The notes under the pieces: model-generated
What the model was told of the DNA's origin: nothing
Database searches by the model: none
The model's input: the letters and a program-made list of their open reading frames with translations, nothing else
Shown here: piece after piece, positions 21,928 to 34,284 of the stretch
How positions within the stretch are numbered: position 1 is the first letter of the stretch
Layout of the letters: each line of letters opens with the position of its first letter
Origin: Henckelia pumila
Lineage: Eukaryota; Streptophyta; Magnoliopsida; Lamiales; Gesneriaceae
Direction of reading: 5' to 3'
Length of the DNA: 64,000 nucleotides
Assembly: GCF_033568475.1 (NCBI RefSeq)
Contig: NC_133121.1
Span: 131,844,375-131,908,374, forward strand
Program-made: the position numbers and the translations under genes

Positions 21928-24025
21928 TGTGTGTGATAGTTTAATAATAAGGAGATATGATAATTTCTCAAAATAATAATAATAAAAATAATAATACACC
22001 AGTTTCGGCTCAAAATTGAAAAATGTTGAATTTAAATGTTAGCATGTCGTCATTATATATTATTCAAAGAATCCTAAATAATTGACACATCCAAATTTAA
22101 ATTTTATATATATCTCAGATCAAATCCTATATCAATATATTTAATATACCAATAAATGTATTTGATATTCTATCTTAATAGCATATACAAATTAATCTTA
22201 TCAAAACTATCGTAAATAATTAAAACATTAAAATTTAAATGATATATATGTCAAATTAACGTTATAAAAAATATCATAAATAATGAACACAACAAAATTT
22301 AAATCTGCAAACTAGCTAGGTAATTTATATAATTTTAAATAAAAAAACTTACGAGACAACCTAAAACATTTAAATCATTTTATGTTAACAGTACAATCTT
22401 TGAAACTTGCGTAAGCTTACATGACTGTCTAATATTTTTTTCAGATATGAAAAAATTTTAGCTACCCATTCAAAAACAGATTAAATTGTTTACATTTCGA
22501 TACACGCACTATAATTCTTACACAATTATATGTTTATAATTTTAGAAAAAATCTCATAGGTTATTCATGTCTACGTACGTAATCCCATAACGTATGAGAT
22601 CCAGATATACAACTATCACATTTTGGATTCATGTCTACGTAATCCCATAAATTTTTGTTGGATATGTTATTGAAGCTATACATATACAATTTTATATTTT
22701 TATTTTTTATTTGTATAATTGACATTGAACGATGATGAAATTAGAAACTATGCCTTAGTTGAAATTGAAAAAATATTGCGAAGCTTTGGAAAGAGTTTAC
22801 GTGAATTCAAATCAATGTCATTTCCCAGTGATCAATATTTTCAGTCTTTACCAATTAGATTAATATATGATGAGTTGTGGTTTGATTGAAGATCTTTATC
22901 AGAAGAACATGATATTCTCCTTAATGATTTGAACTATGAGCAACGTCATGTATATAATACGATAATAAATGCAGTTCATACAAATAAGGGAGGGGTTTTT
23001 TTTTTTTTTTTTTTGTTATATGGATATGGAGGTACTGAAAAAACATTTGTTTGAAGACTGTATCAGTATTTTTGAGATCGAAGGGAGAAATTGTGTTGAA
23101 TGTGACATCCAGTGGTATAGCGTCTCTTCTATTGCCTGGTAGAAGAACTGCTTATTGCCGCTTTGCAATTTCATTTAATCCTAATGAGGAATTAACATGC
23201 AATATCAAACAAGAGAGTCCTCTTGCGGAGCTTATTATAAAATCTAAACTTATCATTTGGGATGAAGCTCCAATGATGCATGAGTATTGTTTTGAAATTT
23301 TAGATAAAAACATGAAAAATATAATGAGATTTGTCAATCATTCAAGCCTTCATTTGCCTTTTGGAGGCAACATAGTTGTTTTCGGTGGCGATTTTCGACA
23401 AATATTGTCTGTTATTCAAAAAGATAGTAGACAAAATATTGTTCTCGCCACCTTCATTCGTCGCATATCTGGAGACATTGCACGGTTTTGAGATTGACGA
23501 CAAACATGCGGCTACAAAATTTAGGTTCTGATGAAGATTGTTAAAAATGAATGAATTTTTGGATTGGATTGCTAATATAGGAGATGGAAAAATTGGAGAA
23601 CCAAACGATGGCTATGCGACGGTCTATATTTCTAATGATCTTTTGTTAAAATATTGCAATGATCCTATTGCAGCAATAGTTGAGAGTACGTATCCATCTT
23701 CAGACATATGTATCATCGACACTGCATATTTTCAACAGAGGGCTATTTTGGCTCCTACTCTCGTTGTCGTTCAATCCGTAAGCGAATACATGATTTCTCA
23801 AAATCATTCCGAAGGAAGGTTGTATTTAATTTTTGATACATTGTGTTACTCAAATAGAAAGAAATGTCGATCTACTGCATGATGTGCATACCCCTGAATT
23901 CTTAAATGGAATAAGATGTTTTCGAGTATCAAATCACGAGTTAAACTTGAAGGTTGGAACTCCAATTATGTTGCTGCGGAACATAGATCATTATCTTGGA
24001 TTATACAATCACTACAACAAATATA

Positions 24026-24240
24026 GCTATTCGCAGCACATCATCCATCAATAGCACCCAATAAAAGCGCACTGTTGATGTTATTAATAACAGCATACAC
24101 ATTTATGTGTGCTGTTAATAATTCAATATATATAATAATTGCAGCTTGCTAATAATTGCAGGCTGCAAATAATATTTTCAGCAGCTTTCAAAAAGCAGTA
24201 CGCTATTAAAATATTATCAACAGCATTCGATAAGTAAGCT
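24026..24240. repeat. CACTA left subterminal repeat region
   Basis: Short GCAGC/GCTGC-bearing words in both orientations (TTCGCAGCACATC, CAGCATACAC, GTGTGCTGTT, GCAGCTTGC, GCAGGCTGC). These are the usual binding sites of the element's own transposase-accessory protein. From 24241 to 27000 I see AT-rich introns or leader and no supported coding exon; CCCCAAATC-rich DNA at 24270-24420 looks like a 5' leader. Confidence 0.65.
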
Positions 24241-27030
24241 CTTGATATTGAGGAGTAAAATTATTAAGCGCCAAATTCCCCAAATCTTTCCGCCTACAAT
24301 TTTCGGCGCCACACCTTTTTCTATCTCCCACAAATCCCCAAATCTCGTTCAACACTCTCCCTCAAATCCCAAATCTCCTTTCTATCTACCGTGCCCTCAA
24401 TCTCCAAATATCATTCAACAATTTAATTACATCGGTGTGCTCTCTATATTCCTTCGATCGTTTACTCCCAAAGGTTCGTACCTATTTTTTTTTCGAGATG
24501 AGGTTCTGTGCATAGTCTGTTCTCCAAAATCTTATTTCATATCAAGTATTTGATGTTTCGTACAGGTTATGCAGCGCGGCGGAATCCTTATGCTCTCAAA
24601 AATCGAAGGTCAGGTCCAGGTATATTTCTGTCCATCGCATAAGGATAGAGAGAGTTGTCCAGGATTAAAACGTCTGTTAGGAATTTTTGATATATTTTAT
24701 TACGAAATCTGTAGTCTTGTTCTTGGTTTTTTTTGGTTTCTTTGGATGTGCTATTCTCGGTTCTGAGTTCAAAATCTCAGATGGTTATTCAACGTTTTGT
24801 TGGTCGCTGGATTGTCTTGAAGCAAATTTTGTTAAAAACATGTATGATTACGATATCTTCCACAACCATAAAAATCACAAAGTGGAAAAAATATCAAATT
24901 TTAGCAGCCAAAAAACAAAGATTTAATCTACTGTTAAGTGTATGATTTTGAGGACTTTTTTGGTTCCAGTTTGAGGATATGTGATTGTACGTGATTATTG
25001 ATTTAGTCTCAATCTTCTCTAGACTTTTGCCTTGAAATATTGACTTAAATATCATTTTTTCCTCAAGATTATGGGAGTCAACTTTTATAGACAGTGCCAC
25101 TGATTTATCATTTGATTTCTCACCACAATAGATAAAGATAATGTCTATCTACTATTGATAATTGAATTAGATCTGGACAGTAAGCATCTAGAGTTTTTTT
25201 TTTTTTTTTTAGTTTTGACAATAACAGAATTTTGCAAGCCTTTTGAGGACTATAAAAAATGTAGCTCAAATTTAGATCATGAAACTGGTCAAACATCCGA
25301 TCATATGACATGTTTTTTAAAAAAAAAGAAAAGAAAAATAGAACGAAAAAAATCACCGGTTCCGTTTCACTAAAATTTCTAGATGGACAAAAAGCTTAGT
25401 TTCTTCCACTTTAATTTTTTGTACCTTATAAACATGCATTGCCACGAGTATTAATTAATCTGTCACTTAGAAATTAAATGTATTTTTTTAATAAATCTGC
25501 ATTAAATTAAATATAATGGTGATAGACCATCCACTAGAATTTGTTTGTTTAATAATAAATAGTAATTATTGATAGTTTCATCAATATATATGGCTGAAGC
25601 GTGAGAAAGTGAAAATGAACCCAGGAGAACAAATAAAAGCAATTCACAGCCTGTTTGGGTCGGTTTTTTTATTGCTTGTTTATTTATTTAAAAATTATTT
25701 GTGGTGGTACGATTCTTTAAATCTTTACAACCATTTAAGGTCATTTGTCAAATACTATATATTATTCTTTCAACATTTTCCCGTAATAGATTATTTTTTT
25801 CCGTTTATTATTATGTTTTTTGTATATTATTGGCTTTTCATATGGAGAAATCAGTGTATATATCTTGTCATGAAAACCTAATGTGAATTATTATATTTAT
25901 TCTATCTATTTGCCCCCATTGATGCAATATATCACCGTGTGTGTATTTATTTATTATTGATAATTGACACTAATATCCTGATTAATATTATGATAACTTT
26001 TTTTGATAATTTATTGGATGCAGTGGCTTGAGGATTCCTAGAGATTTTAGAACAGATCATGTGAGGATCTTCTCTTCGAAACGTTTCTTGGTGATAAAAA
26101 AGTGATATTGATAGTTCTAAGTGAATATATATGTCACATATGTGAATACATGCTATCTTTTTTTGTAAGTAAATGAATGATTTAGTCAGTCTCTAGTTTG
26201 TAATAATGTGTACTTTCCTGATTATTTTTCTGCCATAAACATTGAATTGAAATTCGATGCTCAATTGTATGTTCAGTATTTTTTGTATTTTTTTTTACAA
26301 ATCAGTTTACATTAGGAAAAATACAGTTATTTCCGCGTCTTTACAATTATTAGTTTTTTTTTTCATTTTTTTGTAGTATTTTTATTATTTTAATTGAAGT
26401 AGTAAGTCTGAATATGTGAATTTTTATCAAATAAAACTTTGATCAAGTTATTCATCTTCTTTAATTTGACGTTATTAATGACACTAAATTTTCTACAAAG
26501 CTCTGGGAAAGAAGAATCAAGAACTTTCTAGGTAAGTGAATTACTCTTTCATTTAATTTTTAGATTTTATTGTTTTTGAGGATTCATTTGTGAAATTGTA
26601 TTGTTTTGTGGTTGTTGATTAATTGTTCTTGCTTTCTGCTTTCTGTGAAGTGATTTTATATTATTTAAATATTTTTTAAGTGAAAAATTATGGAGCGATT
26701 TAAATAATTAAATTGCTAAAATTTTTGTTGAAACTTTTAGAGTAATGAAACTATTTTTCTAAAAACTTGTTGCATTTTATTTTTTTACTGTCCTATACTT
26801 TTTTAATAAGTAAAATTATGAATCGGACCACTCAATAGCCAAATTTCGTAACCATATAATATCTTGAAATCTTTCAAATATTTTTTGTAAATAACAATTT
26901 TTGGGTGTATTGATTAAAAAATTTACAACTGAGAATGTGAATTTCAATTGTTCGATTGTTTTAAAATTTTATTTGATTATTTATTATTTTTCTTGTTGTC
27001 CATATTTAGTGAGTTTGAGTCATTTACGAA

Positions 27031-29847
27031 ATGGATAAGGAATGGATGCATCTGCCTTCAAGGCTTGTACCCGAATATGAAGAAGGAGTTCAAAAATTTA
27101 TTGCACAAGCTAGACTTTATGCCAAAACACGTGAAGTAATCTTATGTCCTTGCAAGAAATGTAAAAATAAGAAGACACTGAACATATGGACCAAAGTCAG
27201 TGGGAATTATTTGTAAAGAAGACACTGTCACCTACCTTTCAAGTAAGCATTTATTTTTTATAAAAAGAACTAGATGGATTGTCTTGTTTTTTTTTTCGGA
27301 TTCTGCCTGCTGCTGGATTTTTTTAGTTTATAGATAAATAAGAATGAATGTATAGTGTTGTAAATGAGAAAAAAATATAATATTATTTGTTTTCTACTCA
27401 TGCATTTAAAAACTTGAATTGTGACGGTATTGTGGTTGTTTTAGCAGGCAAGTTTTGGGCTTTTTTGAGGAGTTATATGGTCTTGTCCATATTATCCTAG
27501 TGGTGTGAATGGTATAAATTTCAGTTTATATTTAATCAGTTTTTTGAGCAATGGACTTCTTCTCTACACAAGTCAGTTCCTCAATTGTCAAAACTTTAGT
27601 TTCAGGCACATCTGGTGATTCAAAATTCAAGTCCCCTTTTTTTGGATTCTCAACCTCCATCTCAATTTTTTTTAGGAATTTCAGCCTCCATCTTTGTTTC
27701 TTTTTCTGGAATTTCAGCCACCATCTTTGAGAAATGCAACAAACATGAATTAAATGTTTGGTATTATGAATATAGAGTTCAAGAATAAATAGTTTTGCAT
27801 CTACTTCAGCAGCATGTTCTCGTACACTAATTTCATCCTTTCCGATGTTGATGCCTTCATTACCTCTGAATCCCGAGTTCTGCATCAAATCCCAAGCATG
27901 TTCGATCAGAATCTTCCTCATGAGCAGCAAAATACTCAGTGTCTTGAGTGATCTGTGTGTCCACCACCATCTATGTCTTGTTTGCCGATTGGGTATCTAT
28001 GTATTTTTCCCCGGCCTGTTCTTTGTGCTTTTATCTACTATATTTCATAGCTTTTGAGGCATTTGGGTGCTTTTAAAAACAAAGGCAGCCTGGTGGATGA
28101 TTTTTTAAATTAAATATTTGTCTTTTTTTAAAAATAAAAATCGTACGTCTACTGTCGTGTTGTTTTATACATTTATTAATAAGTTTGGAATTATAGAGTT
28201 CAAGAATGAGTACTAGATACAACAATTTTCAGATTTTAATTTTAGTTGTATTTGTTTCTAATATCTATATTAATGTCTTGGTTTGTTCAATATCAGGAAA
28301 AGAGTGCGAAATTTAGAGCAATGAGTGTAAAACAAGACCACATTCACACAATGAGCAGAAGAGGTTATGCTCGTTTGACTCACATTATGGTACGTATTAT
28401 TTTTTTAAAGTAATGATACATCTTTTGAATTTTGTGTATAACGATTTTATATATATATATTTATATATTTAAGGAAAAAGAAAGTACAACAGATACAAAG
28501 ATTACAAGATCTCAAGTTTGGATTGAGGGTCACAAGAAAAAAAATGGAGAACCTTGTAGCCAAGCTGCTGGAGAGAAAATGGTAATAAAACGGATGTAAA
28601 TTTAAGAATTTCTAGATCAGTTTTATTGGTCTGTAAACTATTCAGCTATTAAACTTTGGATATTTGTGATTTCGAACCTCTCATTTTAGTTTCCTTTTCG
28701 TTTTTCATTTTGAATTTTCTATCTTGTTGGTTGCATATTTAGTGTGTTGATTGGGACAGGTGGATTTTAAAATTTATAGAGAGGTCATGTCGAAATTTTT
28801 TTGAAAAATTTCGCATTTTTTAATATCTTTTAAATAATTATAGAGGTTATAGTAGATGAGTCATTTCAGTTGGTATACTATTTTTTCGCATATGTCAAAA
28901 TAAAATATGAAAAACTTAAATTTTTTATTTTCTCATTAATTACCTTTGTTATTTGCAGAAAAAACTAGAAGAATGCCCGCTAGAAAATCAAAACACGACA
29001 AACATTGCTAAAGATGCAATTAGCATTGTGTTCGGTAAGGAAGCTCGAGGTCGGGTTCGAGGAATGGGTTTTGGAGTTACATCATCTTTGGTTGGAGCTT
29101 CTGTACAACAAAATGGAACTGTCAAACAACTTCAAGGTACAGTGAATAATATTAAAAATGAGATGCAAGAAATGAAGCAAGTAATGAGGGAAGAAATGAT
29201 GCAAGAAATGGGGGCCATGTTTATACAAAACATGGGCCAACTAAATCATCAAGAGCAGGTTAGTAATTAAAGGAAACATGTAATATGTGTGGCATATATA
29301 ATTAAATTCTTGGATTATCATATTGACATTGTTTGAAAGAAATTTTTTGTAAAATTAGGTTGCTAGTGGTGGCATTGGTAGCGGTGTTGGGAATGAATTT
29401 GGTAGCGGTAGTGATATCAACTTTGGTGCCAAAAAAAAATGGTGATCTTGGTAATGTTAACAAACATCTAGCTACTGCTCAGGTAACAAATTATATATTT
29501 TAAATTACATGTTTCTAAACCACAAAGTTACATATATTAATGTTGGGCATGGTAGAATTAATAATTTTTTATATTTATATTTATAGTCAAATTTGAAGAA
29601 TGCGAGTCGTGGAGAAGTTCGTGATAATAGTAAATGTAAGCTGCTACATTGGTGTGTTGATGGATTAACAGTTGCAGAAGGTAGAATTGCATCTACAGAT
29701 CCAAATGCGAAAGTGCATCATGTTGTTCTTGGTGGATCCTGTTGGAAAGTTTGGATTGATAGGGTTTTTGTGGAGAAGGTGGACTTGATTCGACCAAATG
29801 ACGAAATGCGTTTTCTCGAGGATGCAATAAGAAGTACAGTAGCATGA
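27031..29847 (+). pseudogene. CACTA accessory/transposase-like gene, internally deleted
   Basis: Exon 1 (27031-about 27242) begins MDKEWMHLPSRLVPEYEEGV with CPCKKC, the transposase-associated domain found at the N-terminus of En/Spm TNP2 proteins. After a frame change it reads QSQWELFVKKTLSP and ends at GTAAGC. Later exons fit the Transposase_24 family: 28297-28389 (MSRRGYARLTHIM), 28474-28581 (SQVWIEGHKKKNGEPC), 28959-29258 (FGKEARGRVRGMGFGVT and a Met/Glu-rich coiled coil), 29359-29482 (Gly/Ser-rich, with a poly-A frameshift) and 29587-29847 (CKLLHWC ... VAEGRIASTDPNAKVHHV, to TGA). GT-AG boundaries fit. The DDE catalytic core that should lie between is missing, so this gene cannot supply transposase. 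Confidence 0.72.
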
Positions 29848-30079
29848 TTATCTAAATTTATTATCTTGTGTGATTGATATACACTCTACCGATTTAAGTT
29901 GAAATTCTAGATGTTTTCATGTGTAATGAACATCTAAGTTAGTTTTATTAACTTTATAACTATTAGATTTTATTTTGTGCTCAATTTATGTAAAGATGTT
30001 ATTTTTCTTGTTTTTATGAATGAAATATAAATATTTTGTTTAGTTTTTTTTGTTATATTTGAATCCCAGGACGATATCA

Positions 30080-30530
30080 ATTATCAATATGTAGACTGCC
30101 CAAAATATGGTGCCAAAAACTGTTTTCGTAGTGTGTATTGTATGTTGAAGATAATATATTCGCAGCATGCATTGTGCGATGTGGATGTACCCTTATGCGG
30201 CATGCATTGTAAGCTGCAAAATATATTCTTGTCGCACCCCTACTATTTCCGCGGCTTGCGGTGCAAGCTGCAAAAATATGATTTCACAGCGCGCAAACGC
30301 ACTCTGTTGAAACACATATTCAAAGCGTTCAATGCGCGCTCTGGAAAATAACATCGGCAGCGCGTTTGGCGTGCTGCGGAAAATTAGATCCACAGCCCGC
30401 AGTGCGAGCTGCCGATGTCATTTTCCAAAGCGCTCAATATGCGCTGCCGATACCCCCATAGTTTCAACAGCTTGCTAATGTGCAACTTGCAATGTGCGCT
30501 ACGGATAGCTAATTTGCGCGCTGCGAAAGA
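30080..30530. repeat. CACTA right subterminal repeat region
   Basis: A dense array of GCAGC, GCGCGC and GCTGCGGAAA words in both orientations (for example CAGCGCGCAAACGC and GCGTGCTGCGGAAA). It is GC-rich against its surroundings and ends at the terminal repeat. This mirrors the left side and supports full element limits. Confidence 0.75.
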
Positions 30531-31077
30531 CTATATTTTTTGTAGTGAATGTTACTTGATTGATTGTGACGATGCTCGAAAACCATGTTTTGGAAGGATA
30601 AATTCTTACTGGAATTAATGTAGGTCATAAAGTGTTTATTTCAAGAATGTCATTGACCTTTTTGATTCAAGGCTTCCTTTTAAATTTCAATGAAGACAAT
30701 ATCCTTTGATTGTATTATACGCAATGATAATCAACAAAAGTTAAGATTAATCATTGTCTCACGTAGGACTTCTTTTGAAGAACCCCGTTTTTAGTCATGA
30801 TCAGTTATACGTTGATATATTCAGGTTGACGAATCTTCGGGGTCTGATAAATTTGATTTGTGACAGTGACCGTGACAGCAACCAGAAAAATATAATGACA
30901 AATATTGTGTTTAAGGAAGTTTTCAAAATTTTTAGAATAATTTTTTGGTTTTCTAATTGTCTATAATTCATTAAGATTTTTGTAATTTAATTTTTTTATT
31001 CAATTGCTCATACTTATTAATTTGAATAATTAATTATATAAAATAACATTTCGTGCATCGCACGGGTGAAATACTAG

Positions 31078-31814
31078 TCTTATTTAATTTCAATATTTTC
31101 AGCTTCTATATTTGAATTCAAATTCAAATTATAGAACCACACAAATGTATTTATTTCTTCGGTATTATGGATGACCATCAATCAATTCTTGGAAAGTGTG
31201 CTTTTGCTTATTAAATTGTCATCTTATTTAATGTATTCAATAGTGGTAAAATATTATACCATAGATAAGGTAAGTTTGTAGGTATTTTTTCAGGTTAATC
31301 AATTGTTTGGTTATATTTTTATTAACACAACTCAATCTCTTATAGGATGGATAAAGGGGTATTCAATGGTTTAAATAAACCCTTCAACCCCCCTCATATA
31401 ATTTATCCTTTTCTTTATCTCTGCCATTAATTATAAGAATACCCTTTTCCATATCTAAACCTTTCTTTGGGCTTCTTGGTCATGAAAAGAAAAGGGCTTC
31501 TGTGTTAATCGGTGGGGAAGGAAATTAAAAATATTTTTTTAAATTGAGGGTATTTTTGTCCGTAAATAATTAACAACAGATTTATCCCACTTTATAAACA
31601 TTACACCAAACTCAATATCTTTTATCACACCATTTAAAAAATCATGTCTATCCAACAACTAATCATTCCAGTTATTAATCATTCAATTATCTCATCACTC
31701 CTATCAAACGTAGCCTAAATAATATGAAACATATGTTTCCTTTTTTAACAAAAATTTTTGGCGGGATATTTCCAGATTTGGCAAAAACTGTGCTTTTATA
31801 TATTAATAGATAGA
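31078..31814 (-). mobile_element. 5' part of an older Helitron on the minus strand
   Basis: Read on the minus strand, 31814 or 31810 starts TCTATCTATTAATATATAAA, followed by AGCACAGTTTTTGCC and CCCGCCAAAAATT. This closely resembles the start of the plus-strand Helitron at 20662-20760. Its body would run left, through the insertion site of the younger element, to the RPA-like gene at 20376-19889. No matching minus-strand 3' end was found. Inside, 31340-31718 looks like half a MITE, with right end CAAACGTAGCC. Confidence 0.5.
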
Positions 31815-32448
31815 TTGGTGCGCAAAATTTTCAATTCACAATAAAAATAAATTTATCCTTTCTTTCACGCTTTATAGCTAGATACAATATAAATAAATTG
31901 TTTTGCTGATAAAGTAGTTCGTGATCTTAGACGTGAATTATGCACGAACTCATGAGGAGTAAATATATGCATAGAGTAGGCGAATTAAAGTCTACGCTAG
32001 ATTATAGTCATTATTTGACCATCCCTTTTAATTGATTTTGATTTCATGATCATTAAATTTTCGTATGATGTAATGGCTCGAAGGTTTCATAACATAATGA
32101 CTCAAGCTAGGTAGAAAATTGAAGTTTATAGAAGTTTTGATTGAATATATAAAATCTAAGTATATATCTGTGTGACTGTGTACTATATTAAATATTAGTC
32201 TAATAAACACAAAATTTGGTAGGTTAGAGTGATCAAGAAGAAAATAAATTACAATAAGCTAGGTCTCTCATTAATTTTATGGTTATTATGTTACAACTAT
32301 TTTAATATCAATCAAGTTAATTAAAAAAATTATACAATAGGTACACCAAAACACATTTTATTATTTAAGAAAACAATAATCAAATATTTGATCGTGTCAG
32401 ATGCAACACAAAAAAAGATTACCTTTATATATATTTTCATGTCCCGTC
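31815..32448. other. Non-genic DNA
   Basis: AT-rich sequence between the old Helitron end and the RIQ-like pseudogene. No gene or repeat is recognisable. Confidence 0.4.
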
Positions 32449-33180
32449 ATGTGTTCGGAGACCACCTATTAGAATTTGATGATTCCGAAGCTCAGTACAA
32501 TTTTTTTTATGGTCTCGGCTTCACCCTCTCTACCATCGAGAAGCTCGGCATTCTGTCCAAGGCCGAGGACCTGGGCCTGCTCGAGAAGACCGCCGACACC
32601 TCGCCTTCGTCGTTGACTCGGTGGCCCTCGTGGCGATCGCCGGGGCGCTTGCGTTCGGGGGTGTGGGATTGTTTATTGGATCCATTCTTGTAGGGGGATT
32701 GCAAGATGCCGATTGATTTGAAGCACGATATCAACTCATTTTTATTTTTATATATTATATTAGTTACATTAAAATTGAAGAAGGCTAGTGAGTGAGTGTA
32801 TATTTCTTTGAAATATTAGTGCCTAATTTGTTTCTGATATGTTCATTTTTAGACCAATGTTTTTTGCATTCTATTATATGCATATTATAGTGTACATATT
32901 GAGCAGGCAAAATGATAGTAAATGAATTGATCTTTTTTTGAATAATTCGAAATTTTCTTTATATTAAAATAATAGAATGATTTTTTTTAAAAAAAAATTA
33001 CAACAAAACTACCGGAATTATTGCATAAGAGCAAATAGTTTATCAAATTTGGAAAAATCCTCTAATTTTCAAGTCCTTTGGTAACTCTCAGTTGTAAGAT
33101 TCCATTTACACTATTAAATTTGAGGATATGAATAGTTTATTTTATCACCAGAAAACATGTTTCCCTGTCAATATTTATCA
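32449..33180 (+). pseudogene. RIQ-like (DUF1118) pseudogene and its 3' flank
   Basis: Positions 32510-32717 match the second half of the gene at 35235-35669: FTLSTIEKLGILSKAEDLGL, then a short TADTSPSS, then a frame change. Blocks encoding the membrane region are deleted (the CTCGCCTCCGCCGCC stretch and the GCGGCGCAAGTGGTG stretch are absent). DNA downstream (32718-33180) also matches 35670-36115, including TTTGTTTCTGATATGTTC and the ACATGTTTCC region. This is therefore a duplicated genomic segment, not a retrocopy. The N-terminal exon is absent. Confidence 0.8.
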
Positions 33181-33345
33181 ACATGTAATATTGCCTTATA
33201 CGAAGTGTTTGTGAGTATTTTCGAAAAGTGTTTTTCAAAATTTTTTTTTCCACAAAATTTTAAAAAAACATTCTCAAACATTATCTTACGTGAACTTGTA
33301 TTTTAGTTGACTAGTTAGTTAATAAGTCCATTTAATAATTTAACT

Positions 33346-33491
33346 TGGCCCAATTGAGTTAACCCTCTCTAGACTCTAAAATGGTGTAAAATAGGCCCAA
33401 TCTCCTTCTCTGTTTTATTATCTGAGGGCTCTAAACTGTTCTCCTTCATTCTCATGCGCGCATACATTGATCTTCTTCAATCAAAATCTCG
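33346..33491 (+). promoter_or_regulatory. Promoter and 5' leader of the NRPB11 gene
   Basis: Two GGCCCAAT/TGGGCC-type site II elements (33347-33354 and 33394-33401) precede a leader ending at a GTATGT donor (33492). Such sites are common in promoters of housekeeping plant genes. The intron in the 5' leader appears to run to TTCTTGCAG at 34268. Confidence 0.45.
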
Positions 33492-34284
33492 GTATGTTCG
33501 ATTTTGTTTCATTTTTCTCCGCTATTAATTTTTTTTTTTAAATCTTCAGTTTAAAGCATAAAACTTGGGTCTGCATTAAACTAATTACCAAATTTACAGT
33601 ACCAGATTCCATTTGCCAAAAAGCCTGTTCATGTTTAACCGTAAAATCCCTCTTCTCAAATTCGTTCGTGCTTGCCAAACTCCAAAGTTCGAAGCTTTGT
33701 TTCTTGTTGCTGCATTCAAGTAACATATTTTGTGATCGTGGAGCCAGAATGACGTAGAGAATCGAGGAATTGATGTATGCCTTTCACTTTTCGAACATAA
33801 GAACCCTAATTTATGCCTCTGTTTTGGGATGTAGGATGCGATAGTCATTAGAAAATAAAATCATCGGGGATGTCGGGTTAGAGTTAAAGCTTATGTACAT
33901 GATATTAGAAATTATGGTTTTGTTTTATTAAACCATTTTATTTTGTTGTGCACTCTATCCTTGTGATTTTTAAATCACGGGTGCTTTATGTGATTTCCTG
34001 TTAGTTAATATTGTGCTATTTGGGAAAGTATTTCTTAAGTCAAATTCATTTCACAATATTCTGAGATTATGAAATTATGAGACATTGGATGCTTAATTAG
34101 TATCCTTTGAATCTAAAGACTAAAATTTATCAGGTGAGTGAATATTTAAAAAGACAATATTTTTTATAAACATGTCTAGAAAAGTGAGATAATCTAGGCC
34201 ATCTGGAAGTTGCCCTTGACCGTGGTTGCAATCATTTAGAAGTGAAGCTCCGTTGGAAGTTCTTGCAGTGAAGGGGAATAAACC

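Larger units (their letters stand above)
20820..22330. repeat. Diverged tandem units inside the Helitron
   Basis: The block GGAGATATGATAATT...CGGTTCAAAATTG...AATTTAAATGTTAGCAT occurs at 21284 and 21951 (667 bp apart). A related start occurs near 20878. Flanking words such as ACAACCTAAAACATTTA at 20980 and 22358 also recur. The first two units each hold a copy of the same small MITE beside a TA microsatellite. Confidence 0.55.
24010..30547 (+). mobile_element. CACTA (En/Spm) transposon inserted in the helicase
   Basis: The left end CACTACAACAAATATAG (24010) and right end CTATATTTTTTGTAGTG (30531-30547) are inverted repeats starting with CACTA. AAT is duplicated on both sides (24007-24009 and 30548-30550), the 3-bp duplication made by this superfamily. 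Subterminal blocks rich in GCAGC/GCTGC words occur at 24026-24240 and 30080-30530. Length 6,538 bp. It lacks a recognisable DDE transposase domain. Confidence 0.93.
22725..30966 (+). pseudogene. Helitron PIF1-like helicase, split by a CACTA insertion
   Basis: The helicase unwinds DNA during rolling-circle transposition. Segment 1 (22725-24009) starts LNDDEIRNYALVEIEKILRS and includes GYGGTEKTF, the Walker A motif with Gly changed to Glu and preceded by an expanded poly-T. It then includes IIWDEAPMM (Walker B), FGGDFRQILSVI (motif III), and LKVGTPIMLLRNID near the end. Segment 2 (30548-30966) resumes after the CACTA with LIVTMLENHVLEG, NVGHKVFISRMSL, a decayed INKS...LSHVGL block and the terminal LRGLINLICDSD. 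Several stops and frameshifts are present in both. No Rep nuclease or Helitron-like N domain occurs upstream. Confidence 0.85.
20662..31077 (+). mobile_element. Helitron (plus strand), interrupted by a CACTA element
   Basis: The 3' end is textbook: hairpin CGTGCATCGCACG, then GGTGAAATACTAG at 31065-31077, followed by T. The 5' end is one of a run of TCTATATC words starting at 20662, leading into CTATATAAAAGCAGAG, a common plant Helitron start. The exact first base is ambiguous within that run. Helitrons move by rolling-circle replication and make no target-site duplication. Only the helicase part of RepHel is present, so this is a partial element. Without the CACTA insertion it would be about 3.9 kb. 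Confidence 0.75.

Noticed and set aside
24010-24240. CRISPR-like array
   Set aside because: The repeats are short, inverted and irregular, in a plant CACTA element; they are subterminal transposase sites.
27532-27930. Minus-strand ORF of 132 codons in a CACTA intron
   Set aside because: It could be captured host DNA, but the peptide is unrecognised and repetitive (KFQKKKQ, KFLKKIE), with no splice context.
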